Assembly (NCBI GenBank): GCA_002953655.1
Contig: CP025839.1
Location: 930,001 to 994,000 of the forward strand
Length of the DNA stretch: 64,000 nt
Direction of reading: 5' to 3'
DNA from: Latilactobacillus sakei
Lineage (GTDB): Bacteria > Bacillota > Bacilli > Lactobacillales > Lactobacillaceae
Numbering within the stretch: position 1 is the stretch's first letter; every line of letters begins with the position of its first letter. The notes below the pieces were generated by a model that ran no database searches, was not told the origin of the DNA, and saw only the letters and a list, made by a program, of their open reading frames with translations. The position numbers were made by a program, and so were the translations under genes. Positions 25,506 through 35,746 of this stretch are shown here, piece after piece.

Positions 25506-26219
25506 ATGGTTCATCAGTTATTAGCAGAATTTATGGGCACAGCGCTCATGATTATTTTCGGGGTCGGGGTTCATAGTGATGAAGTCCTAAAGGGGTCAAA
25601 ATATCGTGGTTCAGGGCATTTATTTGCGATTACAACCTGGGGCTTCGGGATTACAGTAGCCTTATTCATCTTCGGGGATGTTTCAATCAACCCAGCCATG
25701 GTATTGGCACAATGTGTTTTAGGCAATATTTCATGGGCAATGTTTATTCCTTATTCCGTTGCTGAAGTCTTAGGTGGGATTGTTGGGGCAGTGATTGTCT
25801 ACATTATGTACGCCGACGAATTTAAAGCTTCAGAAGGCAATGTGGATCCAGTCGCTGTTCGCAATATTTTCTCAACAGCACCTGGTATCCGTAATTTACC
25901 ACGGAATTTCTTCGTTGAATTTTTTGCAACATTCGTCTTTATTGCATCAATTATTGCCATTACACAAATCAAGACGCCTGGGATTGCCCCAATTGCTGTT
26001 GGTTTACTTGTTTGGGCAATTGGGATGGGAATGGGCGGTCCTACTGGATTTGCGATGAACTTGGCGCGTGATATGGGGCCTAGAATTGCCCACGCTATTT
26101 TACCCATCAAAAATAAAGCTAACTCAGATTGGCAATACGGCATTATCGTACCAGGGATTGCCCCATTTGTTGGGGGCTTATGTGCCGCACTTTTCATGCG
26201 GAGCTTCTTTGGTATCTAA
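25506..26219 (+). CDS. larD: Aquaglyceroporin-family lactate channel
   Basis: A 237-residue major intrinsic protein with about six membrane helices. In the lar locus of L. plantarum the equivalent protein transports lactic acid. The first pore motif is normal (SINPAMVLAQ). The second, usually NPARD, reads NLARD (FAMNLARDMGPR), with the filter Arg kept. The ribosome site GGAGGA precedes the ATG. The hairpin element upstream separates it from larC2 in the same operon. Confidence 0.9.
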   Translation: MVHQLLAEFMGTALMIIFGVGVHSDEVLKGSKYRGSGHLFAITTWGFGITVALFIFGDVSINPAMVLAQCVLGNISWAMFIPYSVAEVLGGIVGAVIVYIMYADEFKASEGNVDPVAVRNIFSTAPGIRNLPRNFFVEFFATFVFIASIIAITQIKTPGIAPIAVGLLVWAIGMGMGGPTGFAMNLARDMGPRIAHAILPIKNKANSDWQYGIIVPGIAPFVGGLCAALFMRSFFGI

Positions 26220-26239
26220 TTCAATCGGAGGAATCAATT

Positions 26240-26545
26240 ATGCGTGAACAAATTAAACAAACTCAAAATATGATGGTCGACTTATTTGAAGTTGCCGCAC
26301 ATGCCTCACAACCAGGGACAATTTCAACAAGCTTGATTGAAGCCCAACAAGCACTTTTAACCGCGGAACAACTATACGGGGATTTAGACGATGCACAACA
26401 GAATGCGGGTCAATCAACATTCAAACACTTTGTTGATAGTGCCACAGATTTGAATTTAATGATTGTCAAAAGTTTAGATAATAATGATTTAGCTTATGCT
26501 GATCGGATTCAAAATGGTTTATCAGAATTAAAACAATTAATTTAA
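26240..26545 (+). CDS. Small helical protein of unknown function within the lar operon
   Basis: A 101-residue soluble, probably all-helical protein without Cys. It is Gln/Asp/Leu-rich and has no membrane segment or known motif that I recognise. The ATG follows CGGAGGAATCAATT, a strong ribosome site, and codon use matches its neighbours. It lies 20 bp after larD and 24 bp before larE, all in one direction. It is not part of the classical larABCDE set I know, so it may be an accessory lar protein. No function is assigned. Confidence 0.8.
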   Translation: MREQIKQTQNMMVDLFEVAAHASQPGTISTSLIEAQQALLTAEQLYGDLDDAQQNAGQSTFKHFVDSATDLNLMIVKSLDNNDLAYADRIQNGLSELKQLI

Positions 26546-26569
26546 TTATATAGAAAGAAGTCTTTAAAA

Positions 26570-27406
26570 ATGAATACCTTATCTGAAAAAAAAGCAATGC
26601 TAACTGCCAATTTACAACAAATGGGAAAAGTAATCGTGGCTTTTTCTGGCGGGATTGATAGCACATTAGTGTTAAAAATGGCTTTAGAAACGCTCGGCAA
26701 GGAAAATGTCTTAGCAGTCGTTGCTAACTCAGAATTATTCACAGATGAAGAATTTAATAAAGCAATGGCCTTAGCAAATGAAATGGGTGCCAACGTTGAA
26801 GCAACCACTTTAAATTACTTATCCGATGAACATATTGCTAACAACACACCAGAAACTTGGTATTACAGCAAGAAGATGTTCTATACACAATTAAACCAAA
26901 TCGCTGCTGAAAAAGGTTTTGATCATGTCTTAGACGGTATGATTATGGATGACAACAGTGATTTCCGTCCGGGTTTACGGGCTCGTGATGAAGCTGGTGC
27001 AGAAAGTGTTCTTCAAACAGCTGGGTTCTATAAAATTGATGTTCGTCAATTAGCAAAAGCATTAAACTTGAATAACTGGAACAAAGTGGCCAGCTGTTCA
27101 GTTTCTTCACGCTTCCCATATAACACAGCCTTAACAGAAGACAAGATTGCACAAGTCATGCAATCTGAAAAATTCTTGCGTGATTTAGGTTTTGCAACGG
27201 TCCGTGTCCGTTATCACGAATCAATCGCCCGGGTTGAAGTCCCAGAAGCCCAAATTGCAGACTTCTTAACACACAGTGAACAAATTAACCAAGCACTACA
27301 ACAAGTTGGTTTTGAATTTGTGACCGTTGATTTAGCCGGTTTCAAGAGTGGTCGGATGAACGAATCATTATCAGAACAACAAAAAGCAGCCTTAATGACG
27401 GCTTAA
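26570..27406 (+). CDS. larE: Sacrificial sulfur transferase of pincer cofactor synthesis
   Basis: Adenylates the pyridinium carboxylates and donates sulfur from its own cysteine. The 278-residue protein has the PP-loop SGGIDSTLVL (about 26-35) and Cys176 in ASCSVSSRF, the same number as the sacrificial Cys of L. plantarum LarE, so it is the single-cysteine, one-turnover type. It is the last gene of the lar operon, followed by a good terminator. Confidence 0.96.
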   Translation: MNTLSEKKAMLTANLQQMGKVIVAFSGGIDSTLVLKMALETLGKENVLAVVANSELFTDEEFNKAMALANEMGANVEATTLNYLSDEHIANNTPETWYYSKKMFYTQLNQIAAEKGFDHVLDGMIMDDNSDFRPGLRARDEAGAESVLQTAGFYKIDVRQLAKALNLNNWNKVASCSVSSRFPYNTALTEDKIAQVMQSEKFLRDLGFATVRVRYHESIARVEVPEAQIADFLTHSEQINQALQQVGFEFVTVDLAGFKSGRMNESLSEQQKAALMTA

Positions 27407-27420
27407 TTGAAGCAATATTA

Positions 27421-27453
27421 AAAGATTAGGGGTTAACCCTAGTCTTTTTTTAG
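27421..27453 (+). terminator. Terminator of the lar operon
   Basis: AAAGATTAGGG (27421-27431) pairs with CCCTAGTCTTT (27437-27447), then a T run. Confidence 0.88.
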
Positions 27454-27533
27454 TTTTGAAGTGTTTCGACCGCTAATAAAGTGGCTTCTATGTTAAACTA
27501 ACATAGATACTTTTTAAAACGAGGCGAAAAATT

Positions 27534-28700
27534 TTGGAACATATTTATTTAGACAACGCAGCAACGACCCCGATTGCCCCAAAGGTAATTGAGACGATGA
27601 CCACGCAAATGGCCCAATATTTTGGGAATGCGTCAAGCACCCATTTCTTTGGACGCCAAGCACACACGGTTTTAGATACAAGTCGGCATATTTTAGCGCA
27701 AAGTATTAATGCGAAGGATAACGACATTATTTTAACCAGTGGTGCTACTGAAAGTAATAACATGGCAATCCTACAAACGGCTCAAAAACGAGCTAACGAA
27801 GGTCAACGGATTATCACGACAGCCATTGAACATCATTCTGTTTTAAAACCAATGGCTTATTTAGAAAGCCAAGGGTTTGATGTCGTTTATTTGCCTGTTA
27901 ACAAACAAGGTGTTATTGAATTGGCTGACTTAAAGGCTGCCTTAACCCCTGAAACAATCTTAGTCTCGATTATGATGGGGAATAATGAAATTGGCAGTCA
28001 TATGCCGATCCATGAAATCGGCCAACTTGTTCATGAATCAAATGCGTGGTTCCATACGGATGCCACGCAGGCCTATGGGCTATTGGACATCGATGTGCAA
28101 GCAGATCAGATTGATATGTTATCTGTTTCAGCACACAAGATTAATGGGCCTAAGCAAATTGGTTTCTTGTACGTGAATGACGCAATTCATTTGCCATCAT
28201 TTTTAATGGGTGGCGAGCAAGAAAAGAAACGCCGTGCGGGGACAGAAAATATTCCAGCCGTCGCTGGGTTTGCCAAGGCGGTTGAATTGTTGACACCAGC
28301 TGTTAAGGCTGAACATCGCGCTCGGTATGCTGGTTTCAAACAACAAGTCTTAGAGACGCTTCAAGCAAACGGGATTGATTTTGAAGTCAATGGTGCAGGT
28401 CGTGACGATATGGTGGGTCACGTATTAAATCTGTGGATTAAAGGTGTTTCAACCTATGTCTTGCAGATGAACCTTGATTTAGCAGGCTTTGCGATTTCAG
28501 GTGGTTCAGCATGTACTGCTGGTGATTTGGAACCCTCACACGTTCTGATCGCCATGTACGGTGAAGATAGCCCACGAGTTGCCGAAAGTATTCGAATTAG
28601 TTTTGGTGTTGAGACCACTGAAGCAGATGTGACTGCCTTTTGTGCCGCATTAACTAAAATTGTGCAAAAAAACTTGGCTAAGCAAGCCGGTAAAGCCTAG
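27534..28700 (+). CDS. Cysteine desulfurase (NifS/IscS-like)
   Basis: A 388-residue PLP enzyme that removes sulfur from cysteine and passes it on as persulfide. It has HIYLDNAATTP at the N-terminus, the PLP lysine in SAHKINGPKQIG (about 205), and the persulfide Cys in GSACTAGDLEPSHVL (about 325). The start is TTG after GAGGCG. It lies just before a DUF1831 gene and mnmA, which suggests that its sulfur goes to tRNA 2-thiouridine rather than to iron-sulfur clusters (inference from context). Confidence 0.93.
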   Translation: MEHIYLDNAATTPIAPKVIETMTTQMAQYFGNASSTHFFGRQAHTVLDTSRHILAQSINAKDNDIILTSGATESNNMAILQTAQKRANEGQRIITTAIEHHSVLKPMAYLESQGFDVVYLPVNKQGVIELADLKAALTPETILVSIMMGNNEIGSHMPIHEIGQLVHESNAWFHTDATQAYGLLDIDVQADQIDMLSVSAHKINGPKQIGFLYVNDAIHLPSFLMGGEQEKKRRAGTENIPAVAGFAKAVELLTPAVKAEHRARYAGFKQQVLETLQANGIDFEVNGAGRDDMVGHVLNLWIKGVSTYVLQMNLDLAGFAISGGSACTAGDLEPSHVLIAMYGEDSPRVAESIRISFGVETTEADVTAFCAALTKIVQKNLAKQAGKA

Positions 28701-28759
28701 GCGCAACCGCTTCATCTATGCTAAAATGAAACTATCAATCAGTTGATGGAGGTAGCAAG

Positions 28760-29107
28760 ATGGCTTTATTAAAAGAGACAGCAACGGTTTTAGGCAATAC
28801 GACACAATATGGGTTAAGTGATGCCGTTAAGAAATATACATTACGGGATACTGGCTTCATGCCAACCAACAATGGTAATTTCCAATTGGAACGGCCCCTT
28901 GATCCTAATTCACCCTTTAATACAGCGATTAAGCTTAAAATTACGGTTGGTAAAGAATTGAAGACGCTCAAAATGTCGGTCACTTCCGCTGATGGGTTAC
29001 ATCCAGTTAACATTTTTAAGGATGAAAAGAACGCTGAAAACGTTGAACAATTTAATTTCATTATTAATCACTTGATTGAACGGGATATTTTGGTAGCCCA
29101 AGCATAA
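28760..29107 (+). CDS. DUF1831-family protein
   Basis: A 115-residue soluble protein of the DUF1831 family, typically found next to a cysteine desulfurase in lactobacilli. It has no Cys, so it cannot carry a persulfide itself; an adaptor or regulator role is possible. GGAGG precedes the ATG. It is followed by a terminator, and mnmA has its own promoter, so the desulfurase and this gene form one unit. Confidence 0.85.
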   Translation: MALLKETATVLGNTTQYGLSDAVKKYTLRDTGFMPTNNGNFQLERPLDPNSPFNTAIKLKITVGKELKTLKMSVTSADGLHPVNIFKDEKNAENVEQFNFIINHLIERDILVAQA

Positions 29108-29120
29108 TCAAATGAGGATG

Positions 29121-29162
29121 GGAACGCTACCAATGGTCAAAGTTGGTTAGGGTTCCTTTTTT
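29121..29162 (+). terminator. Terminator after the DUF1831 gene
   Basis: GGAACGCTACCAA (29121-29133) pairs with TTGGTTAGGGTTCC (about 29143-29156), with one bulge, followed by T residues. Confidence 0.75.
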
Positions 29163-29196
29163 ATTGACAATTACTTATGAAAAGTGAGTGTTATGG

Positions 29197-29225
29197 TTTG
29201 AAATATGAGCGAGGATTGCTATAAT
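29197..29225 (+). promoter_or_regulatory. Promoter of mnmA
   Basis: TTTGAA (29197-29202) and a perfect extended -10 TGCTATAAT (TATAAT at 29220-29225) are 17 bp apart. The leader before the start codon is about 60 bases, with no recognised riboswitch. Confidence 0.75.
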
Positions 29226-29278
29226 GGTAGTACTGGAATTCACGACCTTCAAATCGTAGAAAACTAGAATCTATTTGA

Positions 29279-30433
<1,155 letters not shown>

Positions 30434-30458
30434 TTAAAAGAATTCACGACCCATTAGG

Positions 30459-30502
30459 AAGAAGCGATGCCAAAGATCATCTTGGCATCGCTTCTTTTTT
30501 GG
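30459..30502 (+). terminator. Terminator of mnmA
   Basis: AAGAAGCGATGCCAA (30459-30473) pairs perfectly with TTGGCATCGCTTCTT (30482-30496), then T residues. Confidence 0.93.
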
Positions 30503-30531
30503 ACTGATTTTACATAATTTCAAGATAGGTG

Positions 30532-30559
30532 TTTACAAATGTTCAAAACGGTGTTAAAT
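30532..30559 (+). promoter_or_regulatory. Promoter of the deo nucleoside operon
   Basis: TTTACA (30532-30537) and TTAAAT (30554-30559) are 16 bp apart, directly before a cre site. Confidence 0.6.
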
Positions 30560-30573
30560 TGAAAGCGTTAACA
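30560..30573. promoter_or_regulatory. Catabolite-responsive element (cre) before deoC
   Basis: TGAAAGCGTTAACA fits every position of the cre consensus TGWNANCGNTNWCA. It lies just downstream of the -10 element, where CcpA binding would block transcription when preferred sugars are present. Confidence 0.85.
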
Positions 30574-30592
30574 AAACGAGGAGGCGCTAATT

Positions 30593-31243
30593 ATGAATTT
30601 AGCAAAATATATCGACCATACATTATTAAAACCCGAGGCAACAATGGCCCAAGTAGACCAAATTATCACAGAAGCAAAAACCTATCAATTTGCATCGGTT
30701 TGTTTAAATCCTTACTGGGTGAAACGTGCTAGTGATGCACTTCAAGATAGCGACGTTAAAGTTGTGACTGTCATTGGATTTCCTTTGGGCGCAACCACGA
30801 CAGCTACTAAGGTTTTTGAAGCCCAAGATGCCATTGAAAATGGGGCTGATGAATTAGACATGGTTATCAATGTTGGTGAATTGAAAGCAGGTCACGATGA
30901 ACAAGTGTTAAGTGATATTCAAGCCGTTGTCAAAGCAGGCCATGCTGCTCAAAAACACGTGAAGGTTATTATTGAAACTTGTCTATTATCGGATGAAGAA
31001 AAACGACGTGCTTGTGAATTATCTGAACAAGCAGGTGCTGATTTTGTTAAAACATCAACTGGTTTTTCAACTGGTGGCGCAACGGTTGCAGACGTTACTT
31101 TAATGCGTTCAGTTGTTGGTGATCGGTTAGGGGTTAAGGCCTCTGGCGGTATCCATTCAAAAGAAGACGCCGAAGCAATGATTGCAGCTGGTGCAAATCG
31201 ATTAGGCGCCAGTGCCGGGGTTAAAATCATGAACAGCAAATAA
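30593..31243 (+). CDS. deoC: Deoxyribose-phosphate aldolase
   Basis: Splits deoxyribose-5-phosphate into glyceraldehyde-3-phosphate and acetaldehyde, the last step of deoxynucleoside use. The 216-residue protein has [11 protein letters not shown] at the N-terminus, the Schiff-base lysine in [14 protein letters not shown] (about 153), and GVKASGGIH (about 182-190). GAGGAGG precedes the ATG. It heads a seven-gene operon under cre and probably DeoR control. Confidence 0.97.
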   Translation: MNLAKYIDHTLLKPEATMAQVDQIITEAKTYQFASVCLNPYWVKRASDALQDSDVKVVTVIGFPLGATTTATKVFEAQDAIENGADELDMVINVGELKAGHDEQVLSDIQAVVKAGHAAQKHVKVIIETCLLSDEEKRRACELSEQAGADFVKTSTGFSTGGATVADVTLMRSVVGDRLGVKASGGIHSKEDAEAMIAAGANRLGASAGVKIMNSK

Positions 31244-31258
31244 AAGGAGCGAACAAAA

Positions 31259-32449
31259 ATGCAATTCAAACGGGTTTTTACAGTTGTCTTAGATTCAGTT
31301 GGGATTGGTGAAGCAAGCGATGCTGCCAATTTTAATGATGTCGGTGCCGACACCCTTGGCCATATCGGGGCGTTTTATGGGGAACAATTTAAGTTGCCTA
31401 ACTTACAAAAATTAGGCTTAGGTAATATTCGCGCATCTGATCCGATTAAGGGCATCCCTGCGGTGCAACCAGCATCGGGCTATTTTGGTAAGATGCAAGA
31501 AACTTCAGTGGGTAAAGATAGTATGGATGGTCATTGGGAAATGATGGGGTTACCGGTTAAAGAACCACTTGGCTTTTTCCCTAATGGCTTCCCCAACGAA
31601 TTAATTCAAAAACTAGCTGTTTTTAGTGGTCGTTCTGTAATTGTTAACCGCCCCTATTCAGGGACCGATGTGATTCGCGATTATGGGGAAGAACAACTCG
31701 CAACAGGCGCTTTAATTGTTTACACGTCCGGTGATTCCGTCTTACAAATTGCTGCTAATGAAGCGGTCATTCCGCTTGAGGAATTATACCGAATTTGCGA
31801 ATATGCTCGGCAAATAACAATTGAAAAGCCATACCGAATCGGCCGCGTCATTGCACGTCCCTTTAAAGGACAAGACAAAGCGCATTTTGAACGGACTTCA
31901 GATCGGCATGATTATACATTAGAACCAACCGGGACGACTGATATGGATCGTTTGAAGGCAGCTGGCTTGGAGGTCCTTGCAGTGGGTAAGATTAACGATA
32001 TCTTTTCTGGTAAAGGGATTACAAGTGGTGTGCATACAGAAAGTAACCATGATGGGATGGTCCAAACCATCAAGAATGCACAAACCGATTTCACCGGGTT
32101 TAGTTTTACAAACTTAGTTGATTTCGATGCGATGTACGGTCATCGTCGTAATCCAGAAGGTTACGGGGCCGCTTTAATGGCATTTGACCAACAACTAGGC
32201 GAATTATTAGCCGTTTTAAAACCCGATGACTTGTTATTAATTACGGCAGATCATGGCAATGATCCTGGTTTCAAAGGGACTGATCATACGCGTGAATATG
32301 TGCCATTGTTAGCTTATTCACCTAGCTTAGCGGGTAACCAATCACTTGGTGTTCGTACAACTTTTGCCGATCTAGGCGCAACGATTTTAGAAAACTTTGA
32401 TTGTCCAGCAGGAGAAATTGGCACGAGCTTTTTAACACAATTAAAATAA
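31259..32449 (+). CDS. deoB: Phosphopentomutase
   Basis: Converts (deoxy)ribose-1-phosphate to the 5-phosphate. The 396-residue protein belongs to the alkaline-phosphatase superfamily. It shows [14 protein letters not shown] (metal site), [12 protein letters not shown] (phospho-Thr/Ser region), and [22 protein letters not shown] near the C-terminus, with metal-binding Asp and His. It lies 15 bp after deoC, with AAAGGAG before the ATG. Confidence 0.97.
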   Translation: MQFKRVFTVVLDSVGIGEASDAANFNDVGADTLGHIGAFYGEQFKLPNLQKLGLGNIRASDPIKGIPAVQPASGYFGKMQETSVGKDSMDGHWEMMGLPVKEPLGFFPNGFPNELIQKLAVFSGRSVIVNRPYSGTDVIRDYGEEQLATGALIVYTSGDSVLQIAANEAVIPLEELYRICEYARQITIEKPYRIGRVIARPFKGQDKAHFERTSDRHDYTLEPTGTTDMDRLKAAGLEVLAVGKINDIFSGKGITSGVHTESNHDGMVQTIKNAQTDFTGFSFTNLVDFDAMYGHRRNPEGYGAALMAFDQQLGELLAVLKPDDLLLITADHGNDPGFKGTDHTREYVPLLAYSPSLAGNQSLGVRTTFADLGATILENFDCPAGEIGTSFLTQLK

Positions 32450-32465
32450 TGGAGGCGTCATTTCT

Positions 32466-33170
32466 ATGAGTACACATATTGAAGCCCAACAAGGGGACAT
32501 TGCAGAAACTGTTTTATTACCTGGTGATCCATTGCGCGCTAAATATATCGCTGAAACGTTTTTAACAGATGTGCATCGCTATAACACAATTCGGAATGCA
32601 TTTGGTTATACCGGTTACTACAAAGGGCAAGCTATTTCAGTCCAAGCTTCTGGTATGGGGATTCCATCCATTTCAATTTACGCTAATGAATTAATTCAAT
32701 TCTATGGTGTTAAACGGTTAATTCGCGTTGGCACTTGTGGCGGTTTAGGGACTGATGTTCACGTCAGAGACGTTGTCATCGCCCAATCCGCAAGTACAGA
32801 TTCTGCTATTATTCAAAATACATTTGGTGCTGGGTTGTATTATGCACCGACGGCCGATTTTAAACTTTTAATGAAGGCTTACCAAGCAGCCCAACAAGCA
32901 CGCATTGCGGTTAAGGTTGGTAATATCTTATCAGAGGATCGTTTTTACAACGATGAAATTGATCGACAAAAGCTAATCCAATATGGTGTTTTAGGTTCTG
33001 AAATGGAAGCTGCAGCACTTTATATGTTGGCAGCGAAGTTTAACGTTCAAGCATTAGCCGTGTTGACGATTAGTAATCACATCATTACCGGGGAAGAAAC
33101 CTCAGCTGAAGAACGCGAAAAATCGTTCAACGAAATGATAACGGTTGCATTAGAGGCTGGTATTGCTTAA
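32466..33170 (+). CDS. deoD: Purine-nucleoside phosphorylase, hexameric (DeoD) type
   Basis: Phosphorolysis of inosine, guanosine and adenosine to base and ribose-1-phosphate. The 234-residue protein has [11 protein letters not shown] at the N-terminus, the phosphate site [17 protein letters not shown] (about 179-188), and [11 protein letters not shown] with the catalytic-site region. It is 16 bp after deoB and precedes the transporter genes. Confidence 0.97.
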   Translation: MSTHIEAQQGDIAETVLLPGDPLRAKYIAETFLTDVHRYNTIRNAFGYTGYYKGQAISVQASGMGIPSISIYANELIQFYGVKRLIRVGTCGGLGTDVHVRDVVIAQSASTDSAIIQNTFGAGLYYAPTADFKLLMKAYQAAQQARIAVKVGNILSEDRFYNDEIDRQKLIQYGVLGSEMEAAALYMLAAKFNVQALAVLTISNHIITGEETSAEEREKSFNEMITVALEAGIA

Positions 33171-33191
33171 AACAGGGAAGTAGGGGACGAA

Positions 33192-34421
33192 ATGTATCTT
33201 TTAGTGAATATTATCGGTTTAATTGTCTTTGTCGGGTTGGCCTTTTTATTCTCGAAACAAAAGTCGCAGATTAAATGGCGTTCAATTGGTATTATGATGG
33301 CAATCAATCTTTTTCTAGCTTGGTTCTTAACCGGCTTTCCAATTGGCCGCAATATCGTTATGGGGGCGGCCAATGGGTTTAACTGGTTGGTGCAAGTCGC
33401 TTATACCGGGATTGCCTTTGCTTTACCAAGTTGGGTCGCCGTTAAGCAAATGGATTTTGTGACGAGTGTTTTGTTACCAATTCTAATGATTATCCCGTTA
33501 TTCGATATTTTGACGTATATCGGGGTTTTACCATGGATTATCAAGTGGTTAGGGCGGGGCTTATCAAAAGTAACGGGCCAACCAAAGTTTGAATCATTTT
33601 TCGCAGTTGAAATGATGTTTTTGGGGAACACTGAAGCGTTAGCTGTTTCAGCATTACAACTCAAACAAATGAAAGGCGAACGGAACTTAACGTTAGCCAT
33701 GATGTCAATGAGCTGTGTAACAGCGTCCATTATTGGGGCGTATACACAAATGATGCCGGGGCAATTTATTTTAACCGCGATTCCGATTAATATTATTAAC
33801 GCGATTATTGTTACCAATATCTTGAATCCCGTTGAAGTGACCCCAGAAGAAGATACGATTGCAACGATGAGTGGTAGTGGGTCAGATACTTCCGACGAAC
33901 AAGTAGATGTACAAGGTAAAGAACCCTTCTTTTCATTTTTAGGGGATTCAATCTTGAATGCTGGTAAGTTAGTTTTGATCATCACTGCTAACGTTATTGC
34001 CTTTGTGGCATTAGCTGCTTTGATTGATAAAGTCTTACAATTGATTAATCCTTGGATTACATTGGAACATCTTTTAGGGATTATCATGTTCCCATTTGCT
34101 TGGTTGATGGGCTTAGATGTTAGTCACGCTTTTGAATTTGCGCAGTTTATGGGGACTAAGTTAGTGACAAATGAATTTGTTGTGATGGGCAAAGTGACAA
34201 ATACGATTGGCGATTTTGCACCACATTACAAGGCCATTTTAACGGTCTTCATGACCTCGTTTGCCAACTTCTCAACAGTCGGCATGATTATCGGGGCATT
34301 CAAAGGCTTAGTCGATAAATCGAAGAATAATTTAATTGCTAAAAACGTTGGGTATATGTTACTTTCTGGTATTTTAGTATCATTATTATCAGCAGCAACT
34401 GTTGGCTTATTCGTTTGGTAA
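33192..34421 (+). CDS. nupC: Concentrative nucleoside transporter (NupC family)
   Basis: A 409-residue integral membrane CNT-family permease that takes up nucleosides with a cation gradient. Family marks are the FFAVEMMFLGNTEALAVSAL region (about 136-155) and the C-terminal half with the SFANFSTVGMIIGAFKGL segment (about 355-372). Its position between purine and pyrimidine phosphorylase genes points to import of the operon substrates. The symbol is by family. Confidence 0.9.
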   Translation: MYLLVNIIGLIVFVGLAFLFSKQKSQIKWRSIGIMMAINLFLAWFLTGFPIGRNIVMGAANGFNWLVQVAYTGIAFALPSWVAVKQMDFVTSVLLPILMIIPLFDILTYIGVLPWIIKWLGRGLSKVTGQPKFESFFAVEMMFLGNTEALAVSALQLKQMKGERNLTLAMMSMSCVTASIIGAYTQMMPGQFILTAIPINIINAIIVTNILNPVEVTPEEDTIATMSGSGSDTSDEQVDVQGKEPFFSFLGDSILNAGKLVLIITANVIAFVALAALIDKVLQLINPWITLEHLLGIIMFPFAWLMGLDVSHAFEFAQFMGTKLVTNEFVVMGKVTNTIGDFAPHYKAILTVFMTSFANFSTVGMIIGAFKGLVDKSKNNLIAKNVGYMLLSGILVSLLSAATVGLFVW

Positions 34422-34444
34422 TTTGAAAGGGAGTTTTTAGAAAA

Positions 34445-35719
34445 ATGGCATTTCAGGCGGCACGTAAAAATCAAATTCGAACAGAAATTTTAGCAGGTAT
34501 CACAAGCTTCTTTGCGATTTCATATATCATTGTTGTTAACCCAATGATTTTAAAAGATGCGGGAATTCCAGCTAATCTTAGTGTGTTCGCCACGATTTTT
34601 TCATCAGCAATTGGCTGTTTTATCATGGGGCTTTGGGCCAAGGCACCAATTGTTTTGACACCTGGGATGGGGGTTAACGCCTTTTTCACGTATACCCTAG
34701 TGGTAGGGATGCATTTGACTTGGCAACAAGCCGTGGCCATCTCTTTTTTCAGTAGTTTGATTTATGTTGGGATTGCCTTTACGCCGCTTAGTGAGCGTTT
34801 ATCGGCCTTAATCCCAGCATCGTTAAAGGCGGGGATTACGGTTGGCATTGGGTTATTCCTAGTTGTTTTAGGGCTTGAAAAAGCCGAACTGATTCGCTCG
34901 GGTGGTACGCAGTCGTTGCTTGCTTTAGGTGATTTGAGTCAAGCAACGCCCTTGTTAGCCCTTTTAGGGTTGACCGTTACGCTCGTATTGTATTTAAGAC
35001 AAATACCAGGGAGTTTTATCGTCGGCATTTTCTTAATCAGTGGGCTTTCAGGAATCTTTAGACTTGTGCCACAAGCCACAACCCAGATTACGATTAGTCA
35101 AATTCGTGACTATCCGCAACTCTTAATGCAGGGTGATTTTAGTTCTTTATGGACGTTGAAATTTGGACTCGCCGTTTTTTCAATGACCATGATCTTAGTT
35201 TTTGAGTCGATGGGCTTGTTGGAAGGTCTGTTGACCAATCAGCAACAATTTAAACGCGCCTTTCAAGCCAGTGCGGTAACGACTTTACTCTCGGGGTTCT
35301 TAGGGACCAGTCCCACCGTCGCAGCTGCCGAAAGTGCTTCAGGGATTGAAAGTGGTGGGCGAACGGGCATCACCGCTTTTACGGCGGGCACATTATTTTT
35401 AGGCGCTCTTTTCTTTATTCCATTGTTGCGCTTTGTGCCTCAAGCGGCAATTGCACCAGTCATTATTATTACCGGTGCTTTGATGATGATGCAGGTCCAA
35501 GCAATTGATTTGCAAGATTTTACAGAATGGTTTCCAGCCTTTTTAATGATCGTTTTGATTCCATTAACAGGTTCAATTTCAACAGGCTTAGCATTTGGCT
35601 TCGTCTTTTACCCAATTGTGAAATGGGCGGGCCACAAAACACGACAATTAAATTGGACTTTAGTTGGCTTAGCGATGCTTTTTCTATTAGAATTGATTTG
35701 TAATACTTTTTTGATGTAA
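34445..35719 (+). CDS. NCS2/AzgA-type purine permease
   Basis: A 424-residue membrane protein of the nucleobase:cation symporter 2 group (PbuG/PbuO or AzgA-like). Diagnostic segments are TEILAGITSFFAISYIIVVNP, TPGMGVNAFFTYTLV (about 76-90), and SPTVAAAESASGIESGGRTG (about 289-308). It probably imports hypoxanthine or guanine, or exports the base left after phosphorolysis; direction cannot be read. It lies 23 bp after nupC. Confidence 0.88.
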   Translation: MAFQAARKNQIRTEILAGITSFFAISYIIVVNPMILKDAGIPANLSVFATIFSSAIGCFIMGLWAKAPIVLTPGMGVNAFFTYTLVVGMHLTWQQAVAISFFSSLIYVGIAFTPLSERLSALIPASLKAGITVGIGLFLVVLGLEKAELIRSGGTQSLLALGDLSQATPLLALLGLTVTLVLYLRQIPGSFIVGIFLISGLSGIFRLVPQATTQITISQIRDYPQLLMQGDFSSLWTLKFGLAVFSMTMILVFESMGLLEGLLTNQQQFKRAFQASAVTTLLSGFLGTSPTVAAAESASGIESGGRTGITAFTAGTLFLGALFFIPLLRFVPQAAIAPVIIITGALMMMQVQAIDLQDFTEWFPAFLMIVLIPLTGSISTGLAFGFVFYPIVKWAGHKTRQLNWTLVGLAMLFLLELICNTFLM

Positions 35720-35746
35720 TGAATTTGATGAATAGAGGTTCAAATC

